Shown: positions 52,301 to 61,680 of the stretch, one piece after another | Layout: the number at the start of each line of letters is the position of its first letter | Numbering within the stretch: the stretch's first letter is position 1 | NCBI RefSeq assembly: GCF_033955345.1 | Contig: NZ_CP138332.1 | Location: 5,022,001 to 5,086,000 of the forward strand | DNA from: Sphingobacterium bambusae | GTDB lineage: Bacteria; Bacteroidota; Bacteroidia; Sphingobacteriales; Sphingobacteriaceae | DNA: 64,000 nucleotides | Direction: 5' to 3' | The notes under the pieces: generated by a model | Told to the model about the DNA's origin: nothing | The model's input: the letters and a program-made list of their open reading frames with translations, nothing else | Databases searched by the model: none | Translations under genes and position numbers: made by a program

Positions 52301-53851
52301 ATGTCCGAAAAAATTATCATTCTTGATTTTGGCTCGCAGTATACGCAGTTAATAGCACGCCGTGTACGTGAGCTCAATGTGTATTGTGAAATTCATCCAT
52401 TTAATAATCTTCCCGAATTTGATGACAACGTTAAAGGTGTTATCTTCTCAGGAAGTCCCTATTCTGTCCGACAGGAAGAGGCACCACAGATTGACTTCAG
52501 CTCCATTCAGGAACGCTTTCCTTTATTGGGGGTATGTTATGGTGCGCAATATCTGGCGCAGAAATCCGGAGGTGAAGTGTTGCCTTCCGAGATCAGGGAA
52601 TACGGACGTGCAAACTTACAGTTTGTAGATGGTGAAAATGAATTGTTAACAGGCGTGCCTGTGCAGTCTCAGGTGTGGATGTCGCATGGCGACACCATCA
52701 AAGAGGTGCCGGCAAACTTTAAGGTGATCGCTAGCACGGATAAAGTTCGTGTAGCAGCCTACCATATCGAAGGTACCCGTACATACGGAATCCAATTTCA
52801 CCCCGAAGTGACACACAGTACGGATGGTCAAGTGTTGTTGAAGAATTTTGTGGTTAACATTTGTGGTTGTGCGCAAGATTGGACATCAACGGCCTTTGCC
52901 GAAACTACGATTGCAGAATTGAAAGAGCAACTTGGCGACGACCACGTTATCATGGCGCTTTCTGGCGGTGTAGATTCGACGGTAGCAGCGGTCTTGTTGC
53001 ACCAAGCAATCGGTAAGAACTTGCACTGTATCTTTGTAGATCACGGTCTATTACGTAAAAACGAGTACGAGCAGGTGTTGGATTCGTATAAGAACATGGG
53101 TCTTAACATCAAAGGAATAAACGCTAAAGAATTGTTTTACGGTCGTTTGGCTGGTATTTCCGAGCCTGAGCAGAAGCGTAAAATTATTGGTGCTTCTTTT
53201 ATCGATGTATTTGACCAAGCGGCCAAAGATATCCAAAACGAGCTGCCTGAAGGTATCGAAGCAAAATGGTTGGGACAGGGCACGATCTATCCAGATATTA
53301 TCGAGTCTATCTCTGTCAAAGGACCATCTGCAACGATCAAATCGCACCACAATGTGGGCGGATTGCCAGACTTTATGAAGTTGAAGGTAGTGGAGCCGCT
53401 AAAAACATTGTTCAAAGATGAAGTACGTCGTGTAGGAAGAACCTTAGAAGTTGATCCTGCTATCCTAGGACGTCACCCTTTCCCTGGCCCTGGCTTAGCG
53501 ATTCGCGTGCTGGGTGATATCACGGAAGAAAAGGTACGGATTTTGCAGGAAGCAGACGATATATATATCCGGAATTTGAAGGAAACAGGCTGGTACGACA
53601 AAGTGTGGCAAGCCGGTACCATATTTCTTCCGGTGCAATCGGTAGGGGTAATGGGTGATGAGCGCACCTACGAGCATGTGGTTGCTTTGCGCGCCGTGGG
53701 CTCACTCGACGGGATGACCGCTGACTGGATTCATCTTCCTTACGATTTGCTTGCGAAAATTTCGAATGAAATTATCAATCATGTTAAAGGAATCAACCGA
53801 GTAGTCTATGATATCAGTTCAAAACCACCAGCGACTATTGAGTGGGAATAA
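52301..53851 (+). CDS. guaA: GMP synthase (glutamine-hydrolysing)
   Basis: The class-I amidotransferase domain has Cys79 (GVCYGAQ), His167 and Glu169 (FHPEVTHS). The ATP-pyrophosphatase domain has SGGVDS at 222-227. The C-terminal dimerisation domain ends in DISSKPPATIEWE. It converts XMP to GMP. At 516 residues it is full length. Its 3' end is overlapped by 44 nt by the next gene. Confidence 0.98.
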   Translation: MSEKIIILDFGSQYTQLIARRVRELNVYCEIHPFNNLPEFDDNVKGVIFSGSPYSVRQEEAPQIDFSSIQERFPLLGVCYGAQYLAQKSGGEVLPSEIREYGRANLQFVDGENELLTGVPVQSQVWMSHGDTIKEVPANFKVIASTDKVRVAAYHIEGTRTYGIQFHPEVTHSTDGQVLLKNFVVNICGCAQDWTSTAFAETTIAELKEQLGDDHVIMALSGGVDSTVAAVLLHQAIGKNLHCIFVDHGLLRKNEYEQVLDSYKNMGLNIKGINAKELFYGRLAGISEPEQKRKIIGASFIDVFDQAAKDIQNELPEGIEAKWLGQGTIYPDIIESISVKGPSATIKSHHNVGGLPDFMKLKVVEPLKTLFKDEVRRVGRTLEVDPAILGRHPFPGPGLAIRVLGDITEEKVRILQEADDIYIRNLKETGWYDKVWQAGTIFLPVQSVGVMGDERTYEHVVALRAVGSLDGMTADWIHLPYDLLAKISNEIINHVKGINRVVYDISSKPPATIEWE

Positions 53852-55091
53852 ACTTATACTAGCTTTAGGACTAGCGCTCAGCTTGGGCGCTTGTTCTCCT
53901 AAAGTTGGCGTATTGAAATCACCCGATCATCGTGGTGGAAATGTAGGAAGTACCACAACCGGTACGGACAAATCGGGCGGCACAAAGCCCGGAGAGCCCG
54001 GCGAGGTTGCTGGCGCTAAGGGTAAACGGGTTTTGGAAAATAGCATTGCTCTTGTACTCCCTTTTCAATTGGATCGGTTGAATCCCAATGCCGTATCTAA
54101 AGAAGATGTAAAGCGTTCGGCTATTGCATTAGATTTTTATCAGGGTTTTCAGCTGGGATTGGATGAATTGGCGAAAGCTGGTAAATCTTTTGCCTTGAAT
54201 GTGCTTGATTCCCGCGACAACGAAGGTCAAAACATCAGCATTGCCAAATCAGAAGATGTGTCGGAGGCTGCGCTGATCGTGGGGCCAGTATATCCGAAAG
54301 AGATTCGTGCGTTCGGAACAAACTTAGCCGATAAGCAGGTGTTGCAAATAAACCCATTAGCGGCATCGCGTGCTAGTGAATTTAATCTTCCAAACCTCGT
54401 TTCCTTAACTCCGTCCATCGATGTGCACATGAAGGCTGCTGCCGCTCGTGTAGCGCGCGATTATAGTGCGGGGGATGTGGTGATTATCTATAACACCACG
54501 GATAATGATGGTCGTCAGTTTTTAAGTGGATTTCTGTCGGAAATCCGTCGGGCAAAGCCGTCGGCGACGGTACGTTCCGTGTCGTCTGTAGCGCAGCTTA
54601 ATGAAGCGTTGCTGACCACTGGTGCGAACCTTATCGTTACCGGAACGACCGATAAATTCCAACTGCGCACCTTATTGAACAACCTCGACGCCAAGTCTAA
54701 CGAAAGCTTCTATTCGGTTAATCTTTATGGCCATCCGCTGTGGGATCGCATAGACTTCAGCATGTACGAAAACTTCGCCAACTACAATCCGGTGATATCT
54801 GCAGAAAGCCATTTAAAGTCGTGGACTACAGGTGTGAAGCAGTTTAAGGACAGCTATTATACGCTTTATGGTGTTAATCCTTCGGATTATTCTTATAAAG
54901 GCTATGATGCGGCTAAGTTTTTTGGCGGCTTGTTAGCGAAATATGGTGTCAAATATCCAGAGCACATCACCAAAGAGTCTTTTGATGGTTTGTTTAGCGG
55001 TTATCAATTTGAGCAAAGTGAGGGCGCGGGATTTGTGAATCACGCTGTTACGCACAAGTTGTATCGAGGCTCTTCCTTCCAATTGAACTAA
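53808..55091 (+). CDS. Periplasmic-binding-fold lipoprotein (427 aa)
   Basis: A signal peptide with lipobox LGAC (Cys at about residue 29) is followed by a linker rich in Gly, Thr and Lys. A type-1 periplasmic-binding fold of about 350 residues comes next: IALVLPFQLDRLN, ALDFYQGFQLGLDELAK and EAALIVGPVYPKEIRAFG. It resembles amino-acid ABC substrate-binding or LpoA-like proteins, with no permease nearby. The ATG at 53808 overlaps guaA by 44 nt; a TTG at 53838 would give a shorter signal peptide. It is coupled to the methyltransferase gene (TAATG). Confidence 0.85.
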   Translation: MISVQNHQRLLSGNKLILALGLALSLGACSPKVGVLKSPDHRGGNVGSTTTGTDKSGGTKPGEPGEVAGAKGKRVLENSIALVLPFQLDRLNPNAVSKEDVKRSAIALDFYQGFQLGLDELAKAGKSFALNVLDSRDNEGQNISIAKSEDVSEAALIVGPVYPKEIRAFGTNLADKQVLQINPLAASRASEFNLPNLVSLTPSIDVHMKAAAARVARDYSAGDVVIIYNTTDNDGRQFLSGFLSEIRRAKPSATVRSVSSVAQLNEALLTTGANLIVTGTTDKFQLRTLLNNLDAKSNESFYSVNLYGHPLWDRIDFSMYENFANYNPVISAESHLKSWTTGVKQFKDSYYTLYGVNPSDYSYKGYDAAKFFGGLLAKYGVKYPEHITKESFDGLFSGYQFEQSEGAGFVNHAVTHKLYRGSSFQLN

Positions 55092-56269
55092 TGGCAGAGA
55101 TTAACCAGCGAAGGGTTGAGCAGCAGCTTCGTAATTTCGAACGCGCGCTGCAGGCCTATGGGCATGACGAGCCGTTAAGTCGTTTCCTGACACGTTTCTT
55201 TAAGGAAAATAGGCAGATGGGTTCCGCCGATAGGCGAATGACATCGCGCTATTGCTATAATTACTTTCGTTTGGGCGAGGCTGTTAAGGCGATATCCCTA
55301 CAAGAAAAGCTGGTCATTGCCGAGTTTTTGTGCGAGCAGGCTAGCGATTTGGTTGCGCTTCATCAGCCGGACTGGTTAGCAGCGATTACTGCTCCTTTGG
55401 CCGAGAAGATAGCATTTCTTCAGGATCAGGGCATCGCTGTTAAAGACGCTATTTTCCCTTTTCAGCAGCACCTGTCGCCGGATGTACGGACGGAAGATTT
55501 TGTGCTAAACCATCTTATTCAACCTGATTTATTTATCCGTGTACAACAGCAGGCCACGGAGCAGGTAGAAGCGGAGCTACAACGGGCTGCTATTTCCTTT
55601 TCGTCTATTGGTAAAGCTGGCTACCGATTGCCCAATGGCAGTAAGTTGCAAGAGTTGAAAGGAATTGCGGGGCTTTATGAAGTACAAGACCAGTCGTCGC
55701 AGCAGAGCTTGGACATGGCACAATTGCAACCCGGTCAATCCTGGTGGGATGCTTGCGCGGCGTCGGGCGGCAAATCTTTATTGCTTTTGGAGAAGGAGTC
55801 CGCTGTACGTCTGTTGGTGTCTGATATACGCTTAAGTATACTCCGAAATCTCGACGAGCGATTTCAGGTAGCGAAGGTGAAGGCAGCATACCGCAAGAAA
55901 GTCCTTGACCTGACCGAAGATGTAGACCACATTATGCAGGGCGAACGTTTTGATGGCATCATCTTGGATGCGCCTTGTTCTGGTTCTGGAACTTGGTCTC
56001 GTACACCCGAAATGATCAAGCAATTTTCCGAAGCTAAGATTGCGGAATTTTCCGATTTGCAAAAGCGTATTGCCAAACAGGTATCTGCTTATCTTAAGCC
56101 CAAGGGTCAGTTGATTTACATCACTTGCTCCGTGTTTCAGGAGGAAAATGAGGCGGTAGTCGCATTTTTGGAAGCGTCCTGCGGGTTGAAAGTGGAAACA
56201 CAACAGCTTATTGCGGGCTACAACCGGAAGTCGGACAGTATGTTTGCCGCCCGACTTCGGAAGATTTAA
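55091..56269 (+). CDS. RsmB/NOL1-family rRNA cytosine-5 methyltransferase (392 aa)
   Basis: A SAM-dependent RNA m5C methyltransferase with the motif-IV Cys in DAPCSGSGTWSRTPE (about residue 295) and the catalytic Cys in TCSVFQEENEAV (about 345). The SAM site is around WWDACAASGGKS. The N-terminal region resembles the NusB-like domain of RsmB. The exact target nucleotide is not certain. It overlaps the lipoprotein gene by 1 nt. Confidence 0.9.
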   Translation: MAEINQRRVEQQLRNFERALQAYGHDEPLSRFLTRFFKENRQMGSADRRMTSRYCYNYFRLGEAVKAISLQEKLVIAEFLCEQASDLVALHQPDWLAAITAPLAEKIAFLQDQGIAVKDAIFPFQQHLSPDVRTEDFVLNHLIQPDLFIRVQQQATEQVEAELQRAAISFSSIGKAGYRLPNGSKLQELKGIAGLYEVQDQSSQQSLDMAQLQPGQSWWDACAASGGKSLLLLEKESAVRLLVSDIRLSILRNLDERFQVAKVKAAYRKKVLDLTEDVDHIMQGERFDGIILDAPCSGSGTWSRTPEMIKQFSEAKIAEFSDLQKRIAKQVSAYLKPKGQLIYITCSVFQEENEAVVAFLEASCGLKVETQQLIAGYNRKSDSMFAARLRKI

Positions 56270-56287
56270 CCCCTTAAGCTATTTTTT

Positions 56288-56755
56288 CTAGTCACATTTA
56301 CCCGGAATTACCAGTACGGGGCAGCTCGCTTTGCGGATAACCGACTCGGAGACACTGCCAGAGATGAAATGTTCGAAGCCCGTCTTTCCGTTGGACCCCA
56401 TAATGATAAGGTCGGCTGTCCATTCGCTGGCCGTATTTAATATCTCGTCCCGAACATTCCCAATTTTATTGAACAGAAATACCTCTTGGGCGCCTTCAAA
56501 GCTATTGCCTATGCTTTCGAGAAAACGCTGGGCAGCGTCCTGTTGTATTTCGGATACTTCGGGCACAATAATGGGCTGCTGGCCGAGTAGCGGATCAGCA
56601 CCATAGGCTGCCGGCGATGTAGGCGGTACCACAGTAACCAATGCGACCGACGACTGGAATTCGCGTACCAAATCCTTGGCGTACTCAATGGCTTTTAACG
56701 TACACTCGGTGTCGTCAACAGCTAAAAGGATGCGATTAAATCTATGATTACTCAT
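56288..56755 (-). CDS. Universal stress protein (UspA family, 155 aa)
   Basis: A single Usp domain. ILLAVDDTE starts the fold. The nucleotide-binding motif GSNGKTGFEHFISGSVSESVIRK fits the G-2x-G-9x-G(S/T) pattern, so it should be an ATP-binding member. It is convergent with the methyltransferase gene and has its own short upstream region. Confidence 0.92.
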   Translation of the reverse strand: MSNHRFNRILLAVDDTECTLKAIEYAKDLVREFQSSVALVTVVPPTSPAAYGADPLLGQQPIIVPEVSEIQQDAAQRFLESIGNSFEGAQEVFLFNKIGNVRDEILNTASEWTADLIIMGSNGKTGFEHFISGSVSESVIRKASCPVLVIPGKCD

Positions 56756-56837
56756 GTGCGTGCGTATAAAAAAGTTATATTCGTATACGTAGAGAACATC
56801 TGCGCAATATTATTTGTTTTACTAAAAAAGCGAAAAA

Positions 56838-57620
56838 ATGGTTTTAGGTATCTGTAATCTTTCCGTCGTTCCCTTACGATCCAACCCGGCACACCGAAGT
56901 GAAATGGTAAACCAACTGCTCTTTGGAGAGTGTTTCGAAATTTTGGAAGACGGGAAGGATTGGGTGTACATCCGGATGTTGGACAATGATTATGAAGGTT
57001 GGCTTCAGGTAGGGCAGTTTATGCTGTGCAACGAAAGCTTCAATCCGCAGATCGGCGCAGCATATGATATTGTTGGAAGCGTTGGCGCGACCGCTATGCG
57101 GCAGGACAAAAAGATTCAATTGCTGGCGGGAACGAAGCTGCCTAGCTATCTTTTGGTAAAAGATCAACAGCCCCAAGATTGGGACTATGAGCTGTCTGGC
57201 GATATCTGTCCTGCAACGATAAGCGATTTTAAAACGGAATTTCTGCGCTTCGTCCGCTTCTACAACTACAGTCCCTATCTTTGGGGAGGTCGTTCGCATT
57301 ACGGCATCGACTGCTCCGGACTTACACAGGCAATCTTTGCGCAGTTTGGCATTCAACTGCCTCGTGATGCCTACCAGCAGGCTGAACAAGGAACGACGGT
57401 TGATTTTGCAACGGAAATAAAAACCGGCGATTTGGCCTTCTTCGACAATGAGGAGGGGCGCATCACGCATGTGGGCGTTATGTTGGATGGCGAGCGTATT
57501 TTTCATGCCTCGGCGTCCGCACGCATCGATCGCATGGACAGCGAGGGGATCTTTCGGCAAGACTGGAACCGATACACCCATAAATTGCGGATCGTCAAAC
57601 GGTATTTCGAACTTGATTAG
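56838..57620 (+). CDS. NlpC/P60 (C40) peptidase with SH3-like domains (260 aa)
   Basis: The N-terminal half has SH3b-like segments (about residues 1-125). The NlpC/P60 domain has catalytic Cys159 (YGIDCSGLTQ), His211 (RITHVGVM) and His223 (FHASASARI). It should cleave D-glutamyl-diaminopimelate bonds in muropeptides. There is no signal peptide, so it is probably cytoplasmic and may serve cell-wall recycling like YkfC-type enzymes. Confidence 0.92.
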   Translation: MVLGICNLSVVPLRSNPAHRSEMVNQLLFGECFEILEDGKDWVYIRMLDNDYEGWLQVGQFMLCNESFNPQIGAAYDIVGSVGATAMRQDKKIQLLAGTKLPSYLLVKDQQPQDWDYELSGDICPATISDFKTEFLRFVRFYNYSPYLWGGRSHYGIDCSGLTQAIFAQFGIQLPRDAYQQAEQGTTVDFATEIKTGDLAFFDNEEGRITHVGVMLDGERIFHASASARIDRMDSEGIFRQDWNRYTHKLRIVKRYFELD

Positions 57621-57722
57621 GCCTTATACTAAGGATAGGATTGCCCGAGCGAGATCGTGCAACACATATACATCAAACAGAATATGCTCAACTACTACAA
57701 CACATTCGTTTAACTTTAGAAT

Positions 57723-58709
57723 ATGCAATTAGACAACAATCGATATTTCTTGCTGGCCAGCGCACAGCTATTTCCTTTTTCTACTCCTGCGACAGCCTAC
57801 AGCGTATCAGGCGAGGAGGCATTAACGCTTGCTCGATCGGCTTTTGAGCTTGTCGCAGAGGGTAAGTTACAAGAAGCAATCGCCCTATACACGCAAGGTA
57901 TAGAAGCTTATCCCGAGCAAGCATTTTTCCATGCTTGCCGTTCTTTGTTAAACGAGCAGCTGGAAGACCAAGAAGGTGCGTTCTACGACTATCAGGTGGC
58001 AAAATCGATCGATTTTAATTATCACATCTATTTAGAGTGGCGCGAAAATAGACCGGAAACGGCGGATGCCGATCCCGCCATAGGATTTTCTGATCTGCAA
58101 TCTTTGTTAGAAGCTGCCCTAGATGCTACCCAGCAATTTGACTACGAGCACGCACTTAACCTATATGGGCAGGCATTGGTAGCTTTTGGAGAGTCTGCCG
58201 ACCTCTTTGTGTACCGTGGTGCGCTACAGATGCGCCTGTTACGTTACGATTTGGCTGTTGCCGACTTTGAAGCGGCCTTGCATATGGATCCCACGCATGT
58301 ACAGGCGCAGCTTTCCTTGGCCAAGTTTTATGAAGCGATTCATGAACCAGAGGCTGCTCGCAAGGCTTTTGATAAAGCGGTGCTGCTCGCTCCGGAAAAT
58401 AGCGTGATCTATGAAGAGCGTGGTAATTTCCTGCAGGAGCAAGAAGCTTACGCAGAGGCTTTGGCCGACTATGATACCTTGGTATCGCTATTGCCGGATG
58501 ACTTTTACGTGTATGCTATCCGTGCCGATTTGCTAGGCAAAATGGAGCGCTGGGATGCTGCCCTTCTAGACTACAGCAAAGCGATACAGCTTAATCCCTA
58601 TTATTCGGATCTGTATACCTACCGTGCGGAGGTGAAAGAGAAACTTGGTGATAACGATGGCGCCGAAGCCGATCGACGTAAGTACGAGGAGATCGAAGCG
58701 GAAGATTAG
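57723..58709 (+). CDS. Cytoplasmic TPR-repeat protein (328 aa)
   Basis: No signal peptide. At least seven TPR-like units are visible, for example AFELVAEGKLQEAIALYTQGIEAYPEQ and, later, YRGALQMRLLRYDLAVADFEAALHMDPTH. Acidic overall. It is 102 bp behind the NlpC/P60 gene on the same strand. Probably a protein-protein adaptor; partners unknown. Confidence 0.85.
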   Translation: MQLDNNRYFLLASAQLFPFSTPATAYSVSGEEALTLARSAFELVAEGKLQEAIALYTQGIEAYPEQAFFHACRSLLNEQLEDQEGAFYDYQVAKSIDFNYHIYLEWRENRPETADADPAIGFSDLQSLLEAALDATQQFDYEHALNLYGQALVAFGESADLFVYRGALQMRLLRYDLAVADFEAALHMDPTHVQAQLSLAKFYEAIHEPEAARKAFDKAVLLAPENSVIYEERGNFLQEQEAYAEALADYDTLVSLLPDDFYVYAIRADLLGKMERWDAALLDYSKAIQLNPYYSDLYTYRAEVKEKLGDNDGAEADRRKYEEIEAED

Positions 58710-58752
58710 GCAGTAATCCTAGATACTGCACCTTATTTTAAGCAGCTACTGC

Positions 58753-59649
58753 TTAAAATAAGGTCGATTGTCCATTATCCTTCCCCTTATTGGGAATGCC
58801 CAACTGCGTACCTACAGCTTTGTTGAGCTCGGCTATAAAATGCGCAGCAAGTAGGGGTGATTCCACCTCCACATTTTGGTGGATAAAGAAATAGAGCTTT
58901 TGCAAGCCCGCATCTTTCCACTCCTTGATGCGCGCCACCCAAGCGGATAGCCTGTCGTAGTCGCTGGGATGGTTGGCTCCGACATAACGCACAAAGGCAA
59001 CGGGCGTTGTCAGGCGCATATGCAACAGTTCCCGTCTTCCTGCCGTGTCGACAATAACGTTGGTCTTATCTGTTTTCTCCAAAAGTGTAACCAACTTCTG
59101 CTGTATGGCATCGTCGGTAAACCATTCGCCGTTCCTTACTTCCACAGCCAAGGGGTATCCCTTCGGAAATCCCTCCAAGAATGCTTGCAGCCTATCGAAA
59201 TCTTTCGGTTTATAGTTGTCATGCATCTGTAGGAAAGCCATACCCAGTCGGTCTTCAAAATTTACCGTGGCATCCACAAAGGCGGCAACCTTCTCATCGG
59301 TGTTCAGTAGACGGCCAAAATGGCTTACGGATTGTGGAATCTTGGGGAAGAACTTAAACCCCTCATCGGTTTTTTCGCGCCAGGTGATTACCTGCTCCTT
59401 GGATGGTGAATTATAGAACGTAGCGTTAAGCTCGATGCTGTTGAACTGTTGGGCATAGTATACCAACTCGTCTTTGGTTCCGCGCGGATAAAAACCTTTA
59501 AGATCGGCTTTGTTCCATTTTGCACAGCCAACATAAGCTTCAAAGGAACCGCTATTTTTGTACTCCTTCAGCAGTGCGATGGTTTCAGGTGCCGTAGGTG
59601 GCAGGGTGAAATCAATATCTTCGGGGTTTTCTACTTGTCCAAATTTCAT
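58753..59649 (-). CDS. DUF72 (YecE-like) protein (298 aa)
   Basis: The signature YVGCAKWNKADLKGFYP is near residue 39, then FNSIELNATFYNSPSKEQVITW and GMAFLQMHDNYKPKDFDRL. The family has a TIM-barrel-like fold of unknown function. Length is normal. A TATCTTAG box (59660-59653) lies 3 nt before the ATG, suggesting a near-leaderless mRNA. Confidence 0.92.
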   Translation of the reverse strand: MKFGQVENPEDIDFTLPPTAPETIALLKEYKNSGSFEAYVGCAKWNKADLKGFYPRGTKDELVYYAQQFNSIELNATFYNSPSKEQVITWREKTDEGFKFFPKIPQSVSHFGRLLNTDEKVAAFVDATVNFEDRLGMAFLQMHDNYKPKDFDRLQAFLEGFPKGYPLAVEVRNGEWFTDDAIQQKLVTLLEKTDKTNVIVDTAGRRELLHMRLTTPVAFVRYVGANHPSDYDRLSAWVARIKEWKDAGLQKLYFFIHQNVEVESPLLAAHFIAELNKAVGTQLGIPNKGKDNGQSTLF

Positions 59650-59652
59650 GCA

Positions 59653-59682
59653 CTAAGATAAACAATAGCATAGAAAAACAAA
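59653..59682 (-). promoter_or_regulatory. Possible promoter of the DUF72 gene
   Basis: On the minus strand TTTG (59682-59679) and TATCTTAG (59660-59653) are 18 bp apart. The second box has one mismatch. The ATG begins 3 nt later at 59649. Confidence 0.5.
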
Positions 59683-59705
59683 AACGAGGCACTAGAGGCC
59701 TCGTT
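59683..59705 (-). terminator. Terminator after ychF
   Basis: AACGAGGC and GCCTCGTT form an 8-bp stem with a 7-nt loop. On the minus strand it is followed by TTTGTTTTTC. It overlaps the -33 region of the DUF72 promoter by its tail. Confidence 0.8.
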
Positions 59706-59729
59706 GTTATTTTTTTTTATTTCTTCTGC

Positions 59730-60830
59730 TTATACGTTGAAGCGGAAGTGCATGATATCACCATCTTCCACGATGTAGGTTTTTCCCTCTACGGCAAGCT
59801 TACCCGCTTCCTTCACGGCCGCTTCGGAGCCATACTGTACGTAGTCTGCATATTTGATCACCTCGGCGCGGATAAATCCTTTTTCAAAGTCGGTGTGGAT
59901 AACGCCTGCTGCCTGCGGAGCGGTGAATCCATTCTCGATGGTCCAAGCACGTACTTCCTGTACACCAGCCGTGAAATAGGTGGATAGCTTTAATAGGGAA
60001 TAGGCCGCGCGGATCAACTTGTGTACGCCAGATTCTTCCAAACCAAGATCTTCTAAGAACATTTTACGTTCGTCGTAAGATTCTAATTGTGCAATTTCTG
60101 ATTCAATTTGAGCAGAGATAACCAATACCTGTGCATTTTCATCCTTCACAGCTTCTTTAACGCGTTCTACATAGGCGTTACCCGTGTTTACCGATGCTTC
60201 ATCCACATTACAAACATATAATACGGGCTTTACGGTCAAAAGAGCGAGGTCGGAGATAAAGTCAAAATCTTCTTCCGTGATAGCCGCTGTTCTAGCAGAG
60301 CGTCCTGACTCCAAGTGTTCCTTAACAACAGACAGGATTTCGAATGTTTTCTTGGCATCTTTATCACCACCTGTTTTCGCCATCTTCTCTACCTTTTGGA
60401 TGCGTTTAACCACGGTATCCAAATCTTTTAGTTGCAATTCGGTGTCGATGATTTCTTTATCGCGAATAGGATCTACCGAGCCGTCAACGTGGATGACATT
60501 GCCATCATCAAAACAACGAAGCACATGGATAATGGCGTTTGTCGTGCGGATATTGCCCAAGAACTGGTTTCCTAAACCTTCTCCTTTGGAGGCACCTTTA
60601 ACAAGTCCCGCGATATCAACAATCTCGATGGTGTTGGGAACGATGCGTTGTGGATTGACCAACTCGGCCAATTTATTTATGCGTTCATCGGGTACGGTAA
60701 TAACGCCGACGTTAGGTTCTATCGTGCAAAAAGGAAAATTAGCTGCCTGCGCCTTCGCGTTGGACAAGCAATTGAATAATGTTGATTTACCCACATTTGG
60801 CAAACCTACGATACCACATTGTAAAGCCAT
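59730..60830 (-). CDS. ychF: Redox-regulated ATPase YchF
   Basis: An Obg-like P-loop NTPase with GLPNVGKS (9-16), FPFCTIEPNVG and DIAGLVKGASKGEGLG. The C-terminal TGS domain has AAGVIHTDFEKGFIRAEVI. Lacking the classical NKxD, the family prefers ATP over GTP. It associates with ribosomes. At 366 residues it is full length. Confidence 0.97.
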   Translation of the reverse strand: MALQCGIVGLPNVGKSTLFNCLSNAKAQAANFPFCTIEPNVGVITVPDERINKLAELVNPQRIVPNTIEIVDIAGLVKGASKGEGLGNQFLGNIRTTNAIIHVLRCFDDGNVIHVDGSVDPIRDKEIIDTELQLKDLDTVVKRIQKVEKMAKTGGDKDAKKTFEILSVVKEHLESGRSARTAAITEEDFDFISDLALLTVKPVLYVCNVDEASVNTGNAYVERVKEAVKDENAQVLVISAQIESEIAQLESYDERKMFLEDLGLEESGVHKLIRAAYSLLKLSTYFTAGVQEVRAWTIENGFTAPQAAGVIHTDFEKGFIRAEVIKYADYVQYGSEAAVKEAGKLAVEGKTYIVEDGDIMHFRFNV

Positions 60831-60854
60831 GTAAATTGCAATTTTTTAAACGCA

Positions 60855-60876
60855 CAAAGATAGGTAAAATAACCTA
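60855..60876 (-). promoter_or_regulatory. ychF -7 element with overlapping dyad
   Basis: The minus strand reads TATCTTTG (60862-60855), a perfect TAnnTTTG. A dyad TAGGT-N6-ACCTA (60861-60876) touches it and could be an operator. No clear -33 TTTG is visible. Confidence 0.5.
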
Positions 60877-60978
60877 ATCTTGGCAGCGATAAATAATGCT
60901 GTACGAGGGGTATTTAATTTTTTCGTGTTGTTCCTATCTCGTTGAAATATCCGTATATTTATCGCTAAAATATTATTT

Positions 60979-61659
60979 ATGAAAAAACTACTACCACTGT
61001 TGTTGCTTTGTCTTGCTGTTGCCAGCGCATCCGCGCAAGATTTTAAGCCTTACTTTTCCAACAATATCAATTTTGGCATGTCCTACACCAATGGGCAGTT
61101 TCGCCAAAGTAACCTTGGATCCAACGATAATGATTTGGACTTTTTAGGTCTTCAATTTAATTATATTGGTTTGGTGCACTTAAGCCCAAAAGTGGCTGTT
61201 GGTGCCGGAACGGGTATTCGCCACCTAGTGAGTGTTGGTGACTACTGGGAAGATTGGTATGATTACGACGATTTTGATTTTATCCATAGCTACTTTTCCG
61301 TTCCCCTTTACGCGCATGCGCAGTTCCGCTTTATGGATCGCAAAGTCAGTCCTTTCTTAAATACCTCGTTGGGTTACCATTTCCGCGTTGGTGAGAGTGA
61401 AAATAATGGCGGTTCGCGATACAACGCTACGAGCGAGGTATCATCTATCTCCTCTGGATTGCTTGGCAGTGTGCAAGCAGGTGTCAGTATCCACGTTGGT
61501 CGTCGTTTCAACATTATGGCGGGTCCTTACTTTGAGTATAGACAGGCTACATTGCAGCGTAACATCACCGACTACGCAAGCTCGTCCATGATGCCCATAG
61601 TCATTGAAAACGATTTGAACCTCTTTGAAGCAGGGCTGAAAGTTGGTTTTGCTTTCTAG
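60979..61659 (+). CDS. Outer-membrane beta-barrel protein (226 aa)
   Basis: A signal peptide (cleavage after SASAQ) is followed by alternating strands of a small barrel: FSNNINFGMSYTNGQFRQSNLG, FLGLQFNYIGLVHLSPKVAVGAG and VPLYAHAQFRF. It ends in a C-terminal strand LFEAGLKVGFAF with terminal Phe. The family is the PorT/OmpW-like small barrels of Bacteroidota. Function is unknown. Confidence 0.85.
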   Translation: MKKLLPLLLLCLAVASASAQDFKPYFSNNINFGMSYTNGQFRQSNLGSNDNDLDFLGLQFNYIGLVHLSPKVAVGAGTGIRHLVSVGDYWEDWYDYDDFDFIHSYFSVPLYAHAQFRFMDRKVSPFLNTSLGYHFRVGESENNGGSRYNATSEVSSISSGLLGSVQAGVSIHVGRRFNIMAGPYFEYRQATLQRNITDYASSSMMPIVIENDLNLFEAGLKVGFAF

Positions 61660-61680
61660 ATTTTACACTTTTTAACATTT

